DNA from: Alphaproteobacteria bacterium MarineAlpha9_Bin3
Lineage (GTDB): Bacteria > Pseudomonadota > Alphaproteobacteria > TMED109
DNA length: 51,519 nucleotides
Reading direction: 5' to 3'
Assembly (NCBI GenBank): GCA_002937655.1
Contig: PTKH01000007.1
Location: forward strand, 1 to 51,519
The number at the start of each line of letters is the position of its first letter. Position 1 is the stretch's first letter. Shown here one piece after another: positions 7,645 through 16,776 of this stretch. The notes beneath the pieces are model-generated. The model searched no databases and was not told the DNA's origin. It saw nothing but the letters and a program-made list of their open reading frames with translations. The translations under genes were made by a program, and so were the position numbers.

Positions 7645-8070
7645 ATGATTGAGCCTTTATTATATCAAATAAGAATATATTTTTCTACAGAATTTTCAGA
7701 TATCTTTAGAAGTGATAAGTCTAATGATAAAAAACAATCTTTGTTAACAGTTTTAGAAAAACATAATGGCGTCTTACTAAGTCAGTATGATGGCTTTATG
7801 AGTTACGTCATAGAAGCTGAAAAAAATGGTATAGAAAATTATCCTTTATACCAATGGACTAAAGATTGTTTAGAAATAAAAAATAAAGTAATTAAATATA
7901 AAAAATCATTTACTATTTATATTGATAACGAAGAAGTATATGCAAAAGATTTAGCAGATAATATTGAACGTGATTTGATGGAATTGGTAGATAAATTGAC
8001 AATATTGAGAATAAGTAAACACGATACAAATCCAAAAAATAATCCGCAACCACCTACAAAGTATCGTTAA
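7645..8070 (+). CDS. Unrecognised 141-residue protein
   Basis: Not recognised. A soluble, charged, probably alpha-helical protein without signal peptide or membrane segment; it ends in a low-complexity tail (NPKNNPQPPTKYR). The stretch VYAKDLADNIERDLMELVDKL (split here for description: acidic and amphipathic) suggests a helical bundle or partner-binding helix. It follows the GDP-fucose genes on the same strand with a 70-base gap holding only a weak AT hairpin. Codon use and length look genuine. Confidence 0.55.
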   Translation: MIEPLLYQIRIYFSTEFSDIFRSDKSNDKKQSLLTVLEKHNGVLLSQYDGFMSYVIEAEKNGIENYPLYQWTKDCLEIKNKVIKYKKSFTIYIDNEEVYAKDLADNIERDLMELVDKLTILRISKHDTNPKNNPQPPTKYR

Positions 8071-8088
8071 TGTGTGATATGAAGAGTT

Positions 8089-8226
8089 ATGAATAAATTT
8101 ATTAAGACAGAGTGTGGTTTAAACAAATATGAAGAGCTTAAAGTCAATAAAACATTATTTGGCAGGATACGTTTTTATTGGTTCATAATACTAGCTAGTA
8201 TAAGGGATAGAATACTTAAATTTTAA
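8089..8226 (+). CDS. Possible 45-residue small protein
   Basis: An ATG at 8089 opens 45 codons, starting MNKFIKTECGLNKYEE, with one short hydrophobic stretch (FYWFIILASI, residues 29-38) and a basic end. A GAAGAG lies close upstream. It overlaps the 3' end of the convergent ogt gene by 11 bases. It may be a small membrane-associated protein or just a chance frame in a 145-base gap; no family is recognised. Confidence 0.25.
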   Translation: MNKFIKTECGLNKYEELKVNKTLFGRIRFYWFIILASIRDRILKF

Positions 8227-8677
8227 TATTTTCTATTTCTAATAATTTTTTTTTAGTTGTAATTCCACCTAAAGCTGAGAAACCATTAAGTTTTCCTTTT
8301 ATTGACAATACTCTGTGACAAGGAATAACAATTAGTAAGGGGTTTTTTCCACAAGCGTTTCCTATAGCTCTTGGAGACGTTTTAAGTAAAATAGATAGGT
8401 TTAAATAAGATACAGTTTTTCCAAAAGGTATAAGAGATAATGCTTTCCATACTTTTTTTTGGAAGTTAGTGCCATTAGGATTAGCTGTTATGTCAAATGT
8501 AGTTCTTTTACCTAATATATATTCTTTTAATTGTATTTTTGCGTTATTTAAAATTAAAGAATTTGATTTTTTTGTTTTATTTCTTGTGAAGTCAATTCTA
8601 GTAATTTCTTCATCTTTAGATAATATTTTTATATTACCCAAAGGAGTATTAAAAATTATTTCATCATTTATGTACAT
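8216..8677 (-). CDS. ogt: Methylated-DNA--protein-cysteine methyltransferase
   Basis: A suicidal DNA repair protein that transfers the alkyl group from O6-alkylguanine to its own cysteine. The 153 residues carry the signature PCHRVL with the acceptor Cys120, the helix-turn-helix region (VWKALSLIPFGKTVSY) and the Asn-hinge segment SPRAIGNACGKNP, followed by LNGFSALGG. The length fits the short Ogt class without the AdaA domain. It is the last gene of a minus-strand run with the GST-like gene 9 bases upstream of its start. Confidence 0.93.
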   Translation of the reverse strand: MYINDEIIFNTPLGNIKILSKDEEITRIDFTRNKTKKSNSLILNNAKIQLKEYILGKRTTFDITANPNGTNFQKKVWKALSLIPFGKTVSYLNLSILLKTSPRAIGNACGKNPLLIVIPCHRVLSIKGKLNGFSALGGITTKKKLLEIENIKI

Positions 8678-8686
8678 AATTTTTAT

Positions 8687-9358
8687 TTAATTCAGTCCAA
8701 AATATATAGGTTCATCATTTTTTTTCCAGGGCTTATTTTTTATCATAATTTGGTTAAATGTATCCCATTCCAAAAATCGCATTACCCAGGAATGTACATT
8801 TTTATAAGGCATTTTTTCATCGAACCATTTAATGTCTGCTATTCTGTATTGTCTTATAAAGGGCAATATCGCTATATCTAAAAAACTTGGATTATTATTA
8901 AATAACCATAAGCTATTATTCTTATCTAATTGATCTTCTAAAATATATAAATTTTTTAATGCTTCATCTCTATGAATTTCTTTTGATTTTACTACATCAC
9001 TGGAATCATAACGACTATTATATTTATACCTATCAAGATGAAATTTAAAATTATTATCAAAAATACTTAATATTTTATTGTGTATTTCAATATTGTCGTT
9101 TTTAGATTTTTTTAATTTAAATTTATCATTATTATTAATCGCCCAATCCATAATATCTAAACTTTCTTCCAGAATAGTTCCCTCATATAGTTGTAATACT
9201 GGTACAGTAGCTTTAGGTGAAATTGCTATCATCTCTTGAGGAATATCTCTTAATATAACTTCTCTCAGTTGCACCTCAATTTCACATAATTTTATAAATA
9301 TTCTAGCTCTCATAGCATAGGGGCATCGTCTAAAGGAATATAAAATAGGTTTATTCAT
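8687..9358 (-). CDS. Glutathione S-transferase family protein
   Basis: A 223-residue thioredoxin-fold GST. The N-terminal domain starts YSFRRCPYAMRARI (residues 7-20), a CPYxxR active-site type where the Cys rather than Ser/Tyr would act, so reductase or deglutathionylation chemistry is possible. PKATVPVLQL carries the cis-proline (about residue 53), and EESLDIMDWAI is the glutathione gamma-glutamyl site. The C-terminal helical domain follows. Its start overlaps the trhO stop by 8 bases, and ogt follows, so the three are likely one transcript. The substrate is unknown. Confidence 0.85.
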   Translation of the reverse strand: MNKPILYSFRRCPYAMRARIFIKLCEIEVQLREVILRDIPQEMIAISPKATVPVLQLYEGTILEESLDIMDWAINNNDKFKLKKSKNDNIEIHNKILSIFDNNFKFHLDRYKYNSRYDSSDVVKSKEIHRDEALKNLYILEDQLDKNNSLWLFNNNPSFLDIAILPFIRQYRIADIKWFDEKMPYKNVHSWVMRFLEWDTFNQIMIKNKPWKKNDEPIYFGLN

Positions 9359-10313
9359 TATTATTTCTATCTATTATTATTGAAGATTTAGGTTTACTTC
9401 CAATATGTTTTTCTCCACGTAGTGATGCCAAATCTATTTGCTTTTGTCTATCTGCATACCTTTTCTTACTTTCTGGACTTTTTTTATTATGGCAATATTT
9501 ACATGATACACCATGTATATATGTTTTTAATAGAGTGTCTTCATGTTTTAGTGGCATTCGACATCCATGACACATGACGTAGGTTCCAGGTTTTAATTCT
9601 TCAGCAACTGAAACTCTTTGATCAAATACGAAACATTCCCCATCCCACAAGCTTTTATTTTTAGGAACATTTTCTAGATATTTTAATATACCTCCTTTTA
9701 AATGAGACACATTTGTAAATCCTTTCTGCACCAGATAAGATGTAGATTTTTCACATCTTATACCACCTGTACAAAACATAGCTATTTTTTTATCTTTATA
9801 ATTATCATCTAAAGTTTCTAGGTTATTTTTAATCCATTTTGGAAGATCCCTGAAGCTTTTAGTTTTAGGATTAATCGCTCCTTTAAATGTTCCTATAGAA
9901 ACTTCATATGCATTTCTAGTATCAATTAACACAGTATTAGGATCTGAAATAAATTCGTTCCATTCTTTTGGATCAATATATTTTCCAACATACTTATTAG
10001 GGTCAACTTTAGTATCACCTATGGTTACTATTTCTTTTTTAAGCCTTACTTTCATTCTATTAAAAGAGTCTTTTTTACTATATGAATATTTTGGTTCTAT
10101 ATCAGAAAAATTTTTATCTATTTTAAATTCTAACAAGAAGCTATCTATATTATCTTGAAAGCCTTCAATAGTAGCATTAATTCCCTCAGGAGCTATTAAT
10201 ATGGTTCCTTTTATATCAAATTTTTTACAAATTTTTTCAATTTTTACTTTTACTTTTTCTAAATCTAGTATTTTAATAAATTTATAAAATGATATAATAG
10301 ATATATTATCCAT
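9351..10313 (-). CDS. trhO: tRNA uridine(34) hydroxylase (rhodanese family)
   Basis: TrhO (YceA) makes 5-hydroxyuridine at wobble position 34 of tRNA using oxygen. The 320 residues show the N-terminal UPF0176/acylphosphatase-like domain (GTILIAPEGINATIEG, 36-51), a rhodanese domain with active-site Cys181 in MFCTGGIRCEKS, and a C-terminal zinc-ribbon-like CHGC...CKYC pair. These match the family in order and length. It is followed by an overlapping GST gene and lies 35 bases from bioD on the same strand. Confidence 0.93.
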   Translation of the reverse strand: MDNISIISFYKFIKILDLEKVKVKIEKICKKFDIKGTILIAPEGINATIEGFQDNIDSFLLEFKIDKNFSDIEPKYSYSKKDSFNRMKVRLKKEIVTIGDTKVDPNKYVGKYIDPKEWNEFISDPNTVLIDTRNAYEVSIGTFKGAINPKTKSFRDLPKWIKNNLETLDDNYKDKKIAMFCTGGIRCEKSTSYLVQKGFTNVSHLKGGILKYLENVPKNKSLWDGECFVFDQRVSVAEELKPGTYVMCHGCRMPLKHEDTLLKTYIHGVSCKYCHNKKSPESKKRYADRQKQIDLASLRGEKHIGSKPKSSIIIDRNNNE

Positions 10314-10348
10314 ATGAGTAACTCCTGATATAATTATTTATATAAAAA

Positions 10349-11017
10349 TTATAAATAATTCAAAACTTTATCTACTTTTATATTATTAAATTCATTTCTT
10401 TTAAAATAAATTATTGGAGTTTTTTTTATATAGTTTTGAAGAGATTTTAATGTTATTTCGCAACCTACATCATTGTCTTGACTCTGCATCATAACAATTG
10501 AACTAATATTAACATTATATCTATTTAAAATTTCATATGCAGTAAGCGTATGACTTATACTTCCTAAATATGAGCCTATAGTTAATATAACTGGTACATC
10601 AAGACTTGTGATTAGATCTAAAATTGTTTGCTTATTATTTATAGGAACCATGACTCCGCCTACACCTTCAATTAAGGTTAAATCATATTTATTATCATTA
10701 ATATGACTTTGACAAAAGTTATGTAAATCTTCAAATTTTATATATTTACTCTCGTTTTTAGCAGCTATATCTGGAGATAAAGGATCCTTAAAGCGCCAAG
10801 GAGATATTTTATCTATATTTTGTGAAGAAGTATTTAAAGCTTCTAAAATAATTCCACTATCTGTTTCTTTAAAATTATTTATATTAAACCCACTGATTAT
10901 AGGTTTTAGGGCATTTACTCTATGATTTAATTTAATTGCTCTTTTAATGAGTATTTCTGTTAAAAATGTTTTTCCTATATTAGTTCCAGTACTGGTGATA
11001 AAAGCATTCTTTTGCAT
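10349..11017 (-). CDS. bioD: ATP-dependent dethiobiotin synthetase
   Basis: BioD closes the ureido ring of dethiobiotin from 7,8-diaminopelargonic acid, CO2 and ATP. The 222 residues begin with the family P-loop STGTNIGKT (residues 9-17) and carry the DLTLIEGVGGVMVPI segment, typical of the BioD/CobB fold. It lies 7 bases downstream of bioF on the minus strand and so is part of the biotin cluster. Confidence 0.92.
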   Translation of the reverse strand: MQKNAFITSTGTNIGKTFLTEILIKRAIKLNHRVNALKPIISGFNINNFKETDSGIILEALNTSSQNIDKISPWRFKDPLSPDIAAKNESKYIKFEDLHNFCQSHINDNKYDLTLIEGVGGVMVPINNKQTILDLITSLDVPVILTIGSYLGSISHTLTAYEILNRYNVNISSIVMMQSQDNDVGCEITLKSLQNYIKKTPIIYFKRNEFNNIKVDKVLNYL

Positions 11018-11024
11018 AAGTATA

Positions 11025-12179
11025 TCAATCTTTAAATAAAATTTTTGTAAGATGGGCTAATTCTATAACATCTTTTTTTTTATGTTCAGAAGAGAATGTA
11101 AACCTTAATCTAGATGTATTCTTAGGAACTGTTGGAGGTCTAATAGCTCCGATATAGTAACCATAATTTTCATACAATTTAGATGCTTTAATTGTATTAT
11201 TTTCATCATAAAGAATCTTGGAAACTATAGAAGACTCAGGAATAGGTAATCCGGCTCTTTCACAAAATAATTTTGCATACTTATATGGCTTTTTTGTTAC
11301 CTCAGGGTTTTTAATAATAATTTGAAGAGCTTTTAAAGAAGCTGCTAAAGTACCTGGCGGAAGACCCGTTGTATATATCAAGCTTCTAGCTTTACTGTGC
11401 AATAATTTAATAATTGTTTTAGGTGCTGTTACAAAACCCCCATAACTGCCAATTGCTTTAGATAATGTTCCCATCTGAATTAAAACTTCTGGGGTTGGAT
11501 TATGTTCATATAGTGATCCTCTACCTTTACCCAATACCCCAAAGCCATGTGCATCATCTAAAATAATTGATGCATCATATTTATTTGCAAGCAAAGCTAA
11601 TTCTTTAATATTACCTCTATCGCCATCCATACTAAAAACTCCTTCTGTAAAAAGAAAGCAGTTAAAATATTTTTTTCTATATTTTTTAAGAAGTGACTCC
11701 AAATGATTTGCATCATTATGTTTGAACTTTATATATTTAGCACTTGATAATTTCAGGCCTATATTGGTTGAAGAATGACTTAACTCATCATATAATAATA
11801 AATCTTTACTGGATGTTAGAGCTGGAATTATTCCTGCATTAGTTAAAAAGCCACTTCCGAATACGCAGGCAGATTCGGATTTTTTATATTTAGCTAATAA
11901 ATTTTCTAATTCTTCATATAGGGGATTATTTCCAGATACTAATCGCGATGCACCAGAACCTGAGCCATATTGCTTGGTAGCTTTAATACTCTCTTTAATT
12001 ACTTCTTTATTTTTACTTAAGCCAAGATAATCATTACAACTGAAGGAAATAAGCTGTTTTTTATTTCTCGTAACCTTTAAATTATTTTCTCTACTAGTTG
12101 TCACTAAATTTCTAGCTTGAGATAATTTATTGATTTCAGACAATTTACTTTTATAAAGAGAAATTATTTTACTATTCAT
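11025..12179 (-). CDS. bioF: 8-amino-7-oxononanoate synthase
   Basis: BioF condenses pimeloyl thioester with alanine (PLP-dependent) at the start of biotin ring assembly. The 384 residues match the alpha-oxoamine synthase family: [11 protein letters not shown] (46-56), [13 protein letters not shown] (72-84), [10 protein letters not shown] with Asp208 and His211, and Lys241 in [12 protein letters not shown] as the PLP lysine. Because paralogues such as KBL and HemA share this fold, the bioD/bioB neighbours settle the call. Its 5' end faces bioB across 47 bases. Confidence 0.93.
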   Translation of the reverse strand: MNSKIISLYKSKLSEINKLSQARNLVTTSRENNLKVTRNKKQLISFSCNDYLGLSKNKEVIKESIKATKQYGSGSGASRLVSGNNPLYEELENLLAKYKKSESACVFGSGFLTNAGIIPALTSSKDLLLYDELSHSSTNIGLKLSSAKYIKFKHNDANHLESLLKKYRKKYFNCFLFTEGVFSMDGDRGNIKELALLANKYDASIILDDAHGFGVLGKGRGSLYEHNPTPEVLIQMGTLSKAIGSYGGFVTAPKTIIKLLHSKARSLIYTTGLPPGTLAASLKALQIIIKNPEVTKKPYKYAKLFCERAGLPIPESSIVSKILYDENNTIKASKLYENYGYYIGAIRPPTVPKNTSRLRFTFSSEHKKKDVIELAHLTKILFKD

Positions 12180-12191
12180 ATCATTTCTTAC

Positions 12192-12219
12192 TTGCTCAAT
12201 ATTTTAATAATACTATATT
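12192..12219 (+). promoter_or_regulatory. Candidate bioB promoter, possibly leaderless transcript
   Basis: TTGCTC (12192-12197), a 16-base spacer and TATATT (12214-12219) form a plausible sigma-70 promoter in the 47-base bioF/bioB gap. The -10 box ends 7 bases before the bioB ATG, so transcription would begin at or next to the start codon. No ribosome-binding site is present, in keeping with a leaderless message. Confidence 0.35.
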
Positions 12220-12226
12220 AGCCATT

Positions 12227-13231
12227 ATGAATAAAATATATAATAATAATTCTATTTTAAGGCATAATTGGTCTATAGAGGAAGCTAAAGCCATTATAGA
12301 TCAACCTTTATTAGACTTAGTATATCAAGCTCAGACTATTCATAGAAGTAATTTTCCTAAAAATGAAATTCAAAAAAGTAAATTATTAAGTATTAAAACT
12401 GGCTCTTGTCCAGAAGACTGTTCTTATTGTTCTCAAAGTGCTCATCATAATGTTGATTTAAAAAAGGAGCCTCTAATTTCTCTCGAGGAAGTAGTTCATG
12501 CCGCAGAGGATGCAGTAAAAGAAGGTGCGACAAGGTTTTGTATGGGAGCAGCCTGGAGAGGACCAACGGATAGAAATATTGATCAAGTGTGTGAAATGGT
12601 AGAGGCAGTAAATAATTTAGGTTTGGAAAGTTGTGTGACACTAGGTATGCTCAAAGATGGACATGCCGAAAAGTTAGCTAGTGCTGGACTAAATTACTAT
12701 AATCATAATATTGATACTTCTGAAGAGTTTTATAATTCTATTATAACAACTAGAAATTTTTCTGATAGAATAGATACATTAGGAAAAGTTAGAAATGCTG
12801 GTGTTAAAGTTTGTTCAGGTGGCATTATAGGTATGGGTGAGACTAGATATGACAGATCAGAAATGTTAAGAACTTTATCTAATTTAGAGCAACACCCTGA
12901 AAGTGTGCCTATAAATATGTTAATCAGAATTCCTGGAACACCTCTTGGTAATGTAGAACCACTAAGTCATATAGAGTTAGTAAGAACAATTGCTTTAGCA
13001 AGAATATTAATGCCTTTGTCCACAGTAAGGTTGTCAGCTGGTAGAGCAGAAATGTCAGATTCAACACAAGCATTGTGTTTTTTAGCTGGTGCAAGTTCAA
13101 TATTTTTAGGAGATGTATTGCTCACTGCAGATAACCCAGGCACAGATAAAGATTCTAAAATGTTAGACGATTTTGGTCTAAAAGGCGAAACTAAAATTAC
13201 ATTTAAAGAAGTAATAAAAGAAGTATCTTAA
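12227..13231 (+). CDS. bioB: Biotin synthase
   Basis: BioB is a radical-SAM enzyme that inserts sulfur into dethiobiotin, the last step of biotin synthesis. The 334 residues include the SAM-cluster motif CPEDCSYC (Cys61, Cys65, Cys68), the family stretches [14 protein letters not shown] and YYNHNIDTS, and an Arg/Ser-containing [10 protein letters not shown] near the end for the auxiliary [2Fe-2S] cluster. Start ATG 12227 has almost no leader. bioA begins 4 bases after its stop. Confidence 0.97.
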   Translation: MNKIYNNNSILRHNWSIEEAKAIIDQPLLDLVYQAQTIHRSNFPKNEIQKSKLLSIKTGSCPEDCSYCSQSAHHNVDLKKEPLISLEEVVHAAEDAVKEGATRFCMGAAWRGPTDRNIDQVCEMVEAVNNLGLESCVTLGMLKDGHAEKLASAGLNYYNHNIDTSEEFYNSIITTRNFSDRIDTLGKVRNAGVKVCSGGIIGMGETRYDRSEMLRTLSNLEQHPESVPINMLIRIPGTPLGNVEPLSHIELVRTIALARILMPLSTVRLSAGRAEMSDSTQALCFLAGASSIFLGDVLLTADNPGTDKDSKMLDDFGLKGETKITFKEVIKEVS

Positions 13232-13235
13232 TCTT

Positions 13236-14498
13236 TTGAATACTCCTCATCCAAATTTATGGTATCCATATGCACAAATGAAGCATTTGGATTTTGTTCC
13301 AAAAGCTATAAAAACTAAAGGCTCTCAAATAACTTTAGAAGACAATAAGGTGCTTATAGATGGTGTTGCTTCGTGGTGGACAGCTTGTCATGGTTATAAT
13401 CATCCAGTTATTATTGATGCAATGAGAAAACAGTTAAATGATATGCCTCATATTATGTTTGGAGGCTTCACACATAATCCTGCTGAAAAACTTGCATTAA
13501 ATTTAAAATCATTACTTCCTCCTGATTATAATCATTGCTTTTTTGTAGACTCAGGGTCGGTAGCAGTTGAAGTTTCAATGAAAATGGCAATTCAATATTG
13601 GGTTAATAAAAATAGACCAAATAAAAGAAAATTTTTAAGTTTTAAAAATGGTTATCATGGTGATACTCTAGGTGCTATGTCTATATGTGATCCTGAGGAA
13701 GGAATGCATTCTTTATTTAAGAATTATGTGCCTGAACAATTAAATATAGATGTACCAATTAATGAGAATACTAAGGATAATTTTAAAAATATTATATTTA
13801 ATAATAAAGATGATTTAGCGGCAATTATTATTGAACCATTAGTCCAGTGTGCTGGAGGCTTCAAATTTCATGATGATAATGTGCTAAAATTTATTAGTGA
13901 TATAGCAAAAGATAATAATATTCTTTTTATAATTGATGAGATTGCTACTGGATTTGGAAGAACGGGTACTATGTTTGCATTTGAAAATAGTAAAATAGAA
14001 CCAGATATAATATGTTTAGGAAAAGCATTAACTGGAGGTTCTATATCTTTAGCATGTGCTATTTCAACAGATTCAATTTATGAAGCATTTTTATCAGATA
14101 AAGAAGAAGATGCCTTAATGCATGGTCCAACTTATATGTCTAATCCTTTAGCTTGTGCAGCTGCTAATGCGTCAATTGAACTATTTAAAAATGAGCCTAG
14201 GCTGTCACAAGTTAAAAACATTGAAATAGCTTTAAAAAAAAGCTTATTTGAGTGTAAAGATTTTAATTCTGTAGTAGATGTTAGAGTTAGAGGTGCTATA
14301 GGAGTAATTCAAGTAAAAGAAATGAATAAATTAAATTGGTTAAGAAAAAGGTTTGTTGAAGAAGGTGTTTGGATAAGACCATTTCTTGATGTTATTTACA
14401 TAATGCCTTCATTTACAATATCAAAAAAAAATCTAAATCAGTTGATAGCAGCACTAATAAAAATAATACCAGAATGGGAATATGAGTCTAAAAAATAA
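13236..14498 (+). CDS. bioA: Adenosylmethionine-8-amino-7-oxononanoate aminotransferase
   Basis: BioA transfers an amino group from SAM to KAPA to give diaminopelargonic acid. The 420 residues show the class III aminotransferase fold: LWYPYAQMKHL (8-18), SWWTACHGYNHP (46-57), DSGSVAVEVSMK, IIDEIATGFGRTG, and the PLP lysine Lys263 in LGKALTGGS. Translation most likely starts at TTG 13236, 4 bases after bioB; the N terminus so defined aligns well with the family. bioF, bioD, bioB and bioA cover the four ring-assembly steps, but bioC/bioH-type pimelate genes are not in the window. Confidence 0.95.
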   Translation: MNTPHPNLWYPYAQMKHLDFVPKAIKTKGSQITLEDNKVLIDGVASWWTACHGYNHPVIIDAMRKQLNDMPHIMFGGFTHNPAEKLALNLKSLLPPDYNHCFFVDSGSVAVEVSMKMAIQYWVNKNRPNKRKFLSFKNGYHGDTLGAMSICDPEEGMHSLFKNYVPEQLNIDVPINENTKDNFKNIIFNNKDDLAAIIIEPLVQCAGGFKFHDDNVLKFISDIAKDNNILFIIDEIATGFGRTGTMFAFENSKIEPDIICLGKALTGGSISLACAISTDSIYEAFLSDKEEDALMHGPTYMSNPLACAAANASIELFKNEPRLSQVKNIEIALKKSLFECKDFNSVVDVRVRGAIGVIQVKEMNKLNWLRKRFVEEGVWIRPFLDVIYIMPSFTISKKNLNQLIAALIKIIPEWEYESKK

Positions 14499-14514
14499 TT
14501 AAAGTTAAATAGAT

Positions 14515-15195
14515 ATGAAATATGATTTTAATATAATTATAAAAAGAACTAATAGGCTTAAAACTATATCACTGAAAGTTAAAAACCAAGAAGTGGTTTT
14601 ATCTGCTCCTAAATTTATGTCGGATGATGAAATATTTAGTATTATAGATAATAAAATAAATTGGATACGAAACAAGTTAGCTGCAGATAAATCATACTAT
14701 ACTAAAGAAAGAAAATATACTAATGGGGATAAATTTTTATATTTTGGTTCTGAATATTTGTTAAAAATAAAAGAATCTGAAAAAGATAATGCTTATTTAG
14801 ATAAAAATTATATTATAATTGAAACAAAAGATTTTACTAATAAGGATAATATTAAAAATATTCTACAAAATTGGTATATATATAAATCTAAAAAATATTT
14901 AATAAAAACAAATAGTTATTATGAAATTCTAATAGGAGTTTCCGCAAAAAAACTATTATTTGGTAAATATAAAAGTAAATGGGGAAGTTGCAATTCTAAT
15001 AAAATCATATCTTATGACTGGCGTATAATTATGGCACCGCTAGAGGTTATTCATTATTTAATAATACATGAATTATGTCATATAAAACACCCCAATCATT
15101 CCAAAAATTTTTGGAATTATGTAGAAAAATATATGAGTGATTATAAGATACAAACAAAATGGCTAAAAATTAACTCTCATAAATTATTTTTATAA
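14515..15195 (+). CDS. YgjP-like metal-dependent hydrolase/peptidase (DUF45)
   Basis: A 226-residue protein of the YgjP/DUF45 family. The C-terminal half holds KSKWGSCNSNKIISYDWRI (155-171, written without its flanks) and the zinc motif HELCH (His185, Glu186, His189) followed by HPNHSKNFW with third ligand His195. The fold is related to SprT/WSS1-type metallopeptidases; a nucleotide pyrophosphatase activity has been proposed for some members. The N-terminal half is divergent. It begins 16 bases after bioA but has no obvious link to biotin. Confidence 0.85.
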   Translation: MKYDFNIIIKRTNRLKTISLKVKNQEVVLSAPKFMSDDEIFSIIDNKINWIRNKLAADKSYYTKERKYTNGDKFLYFGSEYLLKIKESEKDNAYLDKNYIIIETKDFTNKDNIKNILQNWYIYKSKKYLIKTNSYYEILIGVSAKKLLFGKYKSKWGSCNSNKIISYDWRIIMAPLEVIHYLIIHELCHIKHPNHSKNFWNYVEKYMSDYKIQTKWLKINSHKLFL

Positions 15196-15274
15196 TATTT
15201 TTTTAAATATTTAATGCATAATTATATATTTTGACTAGTATAATATAATTAATATTTTTATTAAGGAGGATCAG

Positions 15275-16768
15275 ATGGATATAGATGCAGGTGATTTAAC
15301 TTTTCAGTTAAGGGATCAAAGTTTATTTAGACAACAATGTTTTATAAATGGTGAATGGGTAAATGCTGAAAGCAAAAAAACTTTTGATGTTTATAATCCT
15401 TCAGATTTAACAGTAGTTGGCTCAATGCCAAATTGTTCTAAATCTGACACAATAAAAGCTATTGATGCTGCTAATTCTTCATGGGAAGCTTGGAAGAAGC
15501 TTACAGGAAAAGATAGATCCATTATAATTAGAAAATGGCACGAGCTTATTTTAGAAAATATAGATGATTTAGCATTAATTATGACATTAGAAAATGGAAA
15601 GCCTATTGCAGATGCGAGAGGCGAAATAATATATGCTTCTTGGTTTACTGATTGGTTTTCAGAAGAAGCCAAAAGAACTTATGGTAAAACTATTCCTTCA
15701 ACAATGGCTGATAGACGAATGATGTCCATTAAACAACCAATTGGAGTTTGTGGAATAATAACACCTTGGAATTTTCCAGCAGCTATGATTACGAGAAAAA
15801 TTGCTCCAGCCTTGGCAGCTGGTTGCCCCGTTGTTATAAAACCAGCTGGTTCTACACCCTTTTCTGCTACTGCATTAGTTGAATTAGCACATCGTGCAGG
15901 TGTACCAAATGGTGTAATAAACCTTATTTCAGTTTCTGAGGAGAATGTATCTGAAGTTGGCGATGAATTATGTACTAATAATCATGTCCGTAAAATTTCT
16001 TTTACAGGCTCGACCAATGTGGGAAGAGCTCTAATAGCTAAAACAGCTTCTACAATTAAAAAAGTATCCATGGAATTAGGTGGGCACGCACCTTTGATCG
16101 TATTTGAAGATGCTGACTTAGATGCTGCCGTAGAAGGCGCTATGGCCAATAAATATCGTAATAGTGGACAGGTTTGTGTCTCAGCTAATAGAATATTTGT
16201 TCATGAAAATATATATGATGAATTTGCAAAAAAATTCTCGGATAAATCAGCTGCACTTAAGGTTTCTGATGGAAGAGAGGATGGAGCTCAAATAGGTCCT
16301 CTTATTACTATGTCTGCAGTAGAAAAAGTGCAAAGTCACGTAGAAGATGCTGTAAATAAGGGTGCTAAGGTAATAACAGGTGGAGCTCTAGATAATGCAG
16401 GAAAACAGTTTTATAAACCTACAGTGATGACTAATGTAACAAATAAGATGAAAATATTCTATGAGGAAACGTTTGGTCCAGTAGCACCACTTATTAAATT
16501 TTCTTCTGAAGAAGAAGTTATTAAAATGGCAAATGATACTAATTATGGCCTAGCTGGTTATTTTTATAGTAGAGATATAGGAAGAATATATAGAGTAGCT
16601 GAAGCCTTAGAGTATGGCATGGTGGGTATTAATGCAGGAGTAATTTCCACGGAAGCAGCCCCATTTGGAGGTATAAAGGAATCAGGTATTGGCCGGGAAG
16701 GAGCTGCTGAAGGTATTGATGAATATCTAGAAACTAAATATATGCTAATTGCAGGAATAGATGATTAA
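15275..16768 (+). CDS. gabD: NAD(P)-dependent succinate-semialdehyde dehydrogenase
   Basis: An aldehyde dehydrogenase of 497 residues with all catalytic residues: Asn166 in TPWNFP, Glu267 in SMELGGHAP, and Cys301 in SGQVCVSANR. The pattern MELGGHAPLIVFEDADLD and the QPIGVCGIITPWNFP region are those of the GabD subgroup, which oxidises succinate semialdehyde to succinate; related glutarate-semialdehyde enzymes cannot be excluded. A strong AAGGAGG (15263-15269) precedes the ATG, suggesting high expression. No gabT is next to it. Confidence 0.88.
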   Translation: MDIDAGDLTFQLRDQSLFRQQCFINGEWVNAESKKTFDVYNPSDLTVVGSMPNCSKSDTIKAIDAANSSWEAWKKLTGKDRSIIIRKWHELILENIDDLALIMTLENGKPIADARGEIIYASWFTDWFSEEAKRTYGKTIPSTMADRRMMSIKQPIGVCGIITPWNFPAAMITRKIAPALAAGCPVVIKPAGSTPFSATALVELAHRAGVPNGVINLISVSEENVSEVGDELCTNNHVRKISFTGSTNVGRALIAKTASTIKKVSMELGGHAPLIVFEDADLDAAVEGAMANKYRNSGQVCVSANRIFVHENIYDEFAKKFSDKSAALKVSDGREDGAQIGPLITMSAVEKVQSHVEDAVNKGAKVITGGALDNAGKQFYKPTVMTNVTNKMKIFYEETFGPVAPLIKFSSEEEVIKMANDTNYGLAGYFYSRDIGRIYRVAEALEYGMVGINAGVISTEAAPFGGIKESGIGREGAAEGIDEYLETKYMLIAGIDD

Positions 16769-16776
16769 AACTATAT

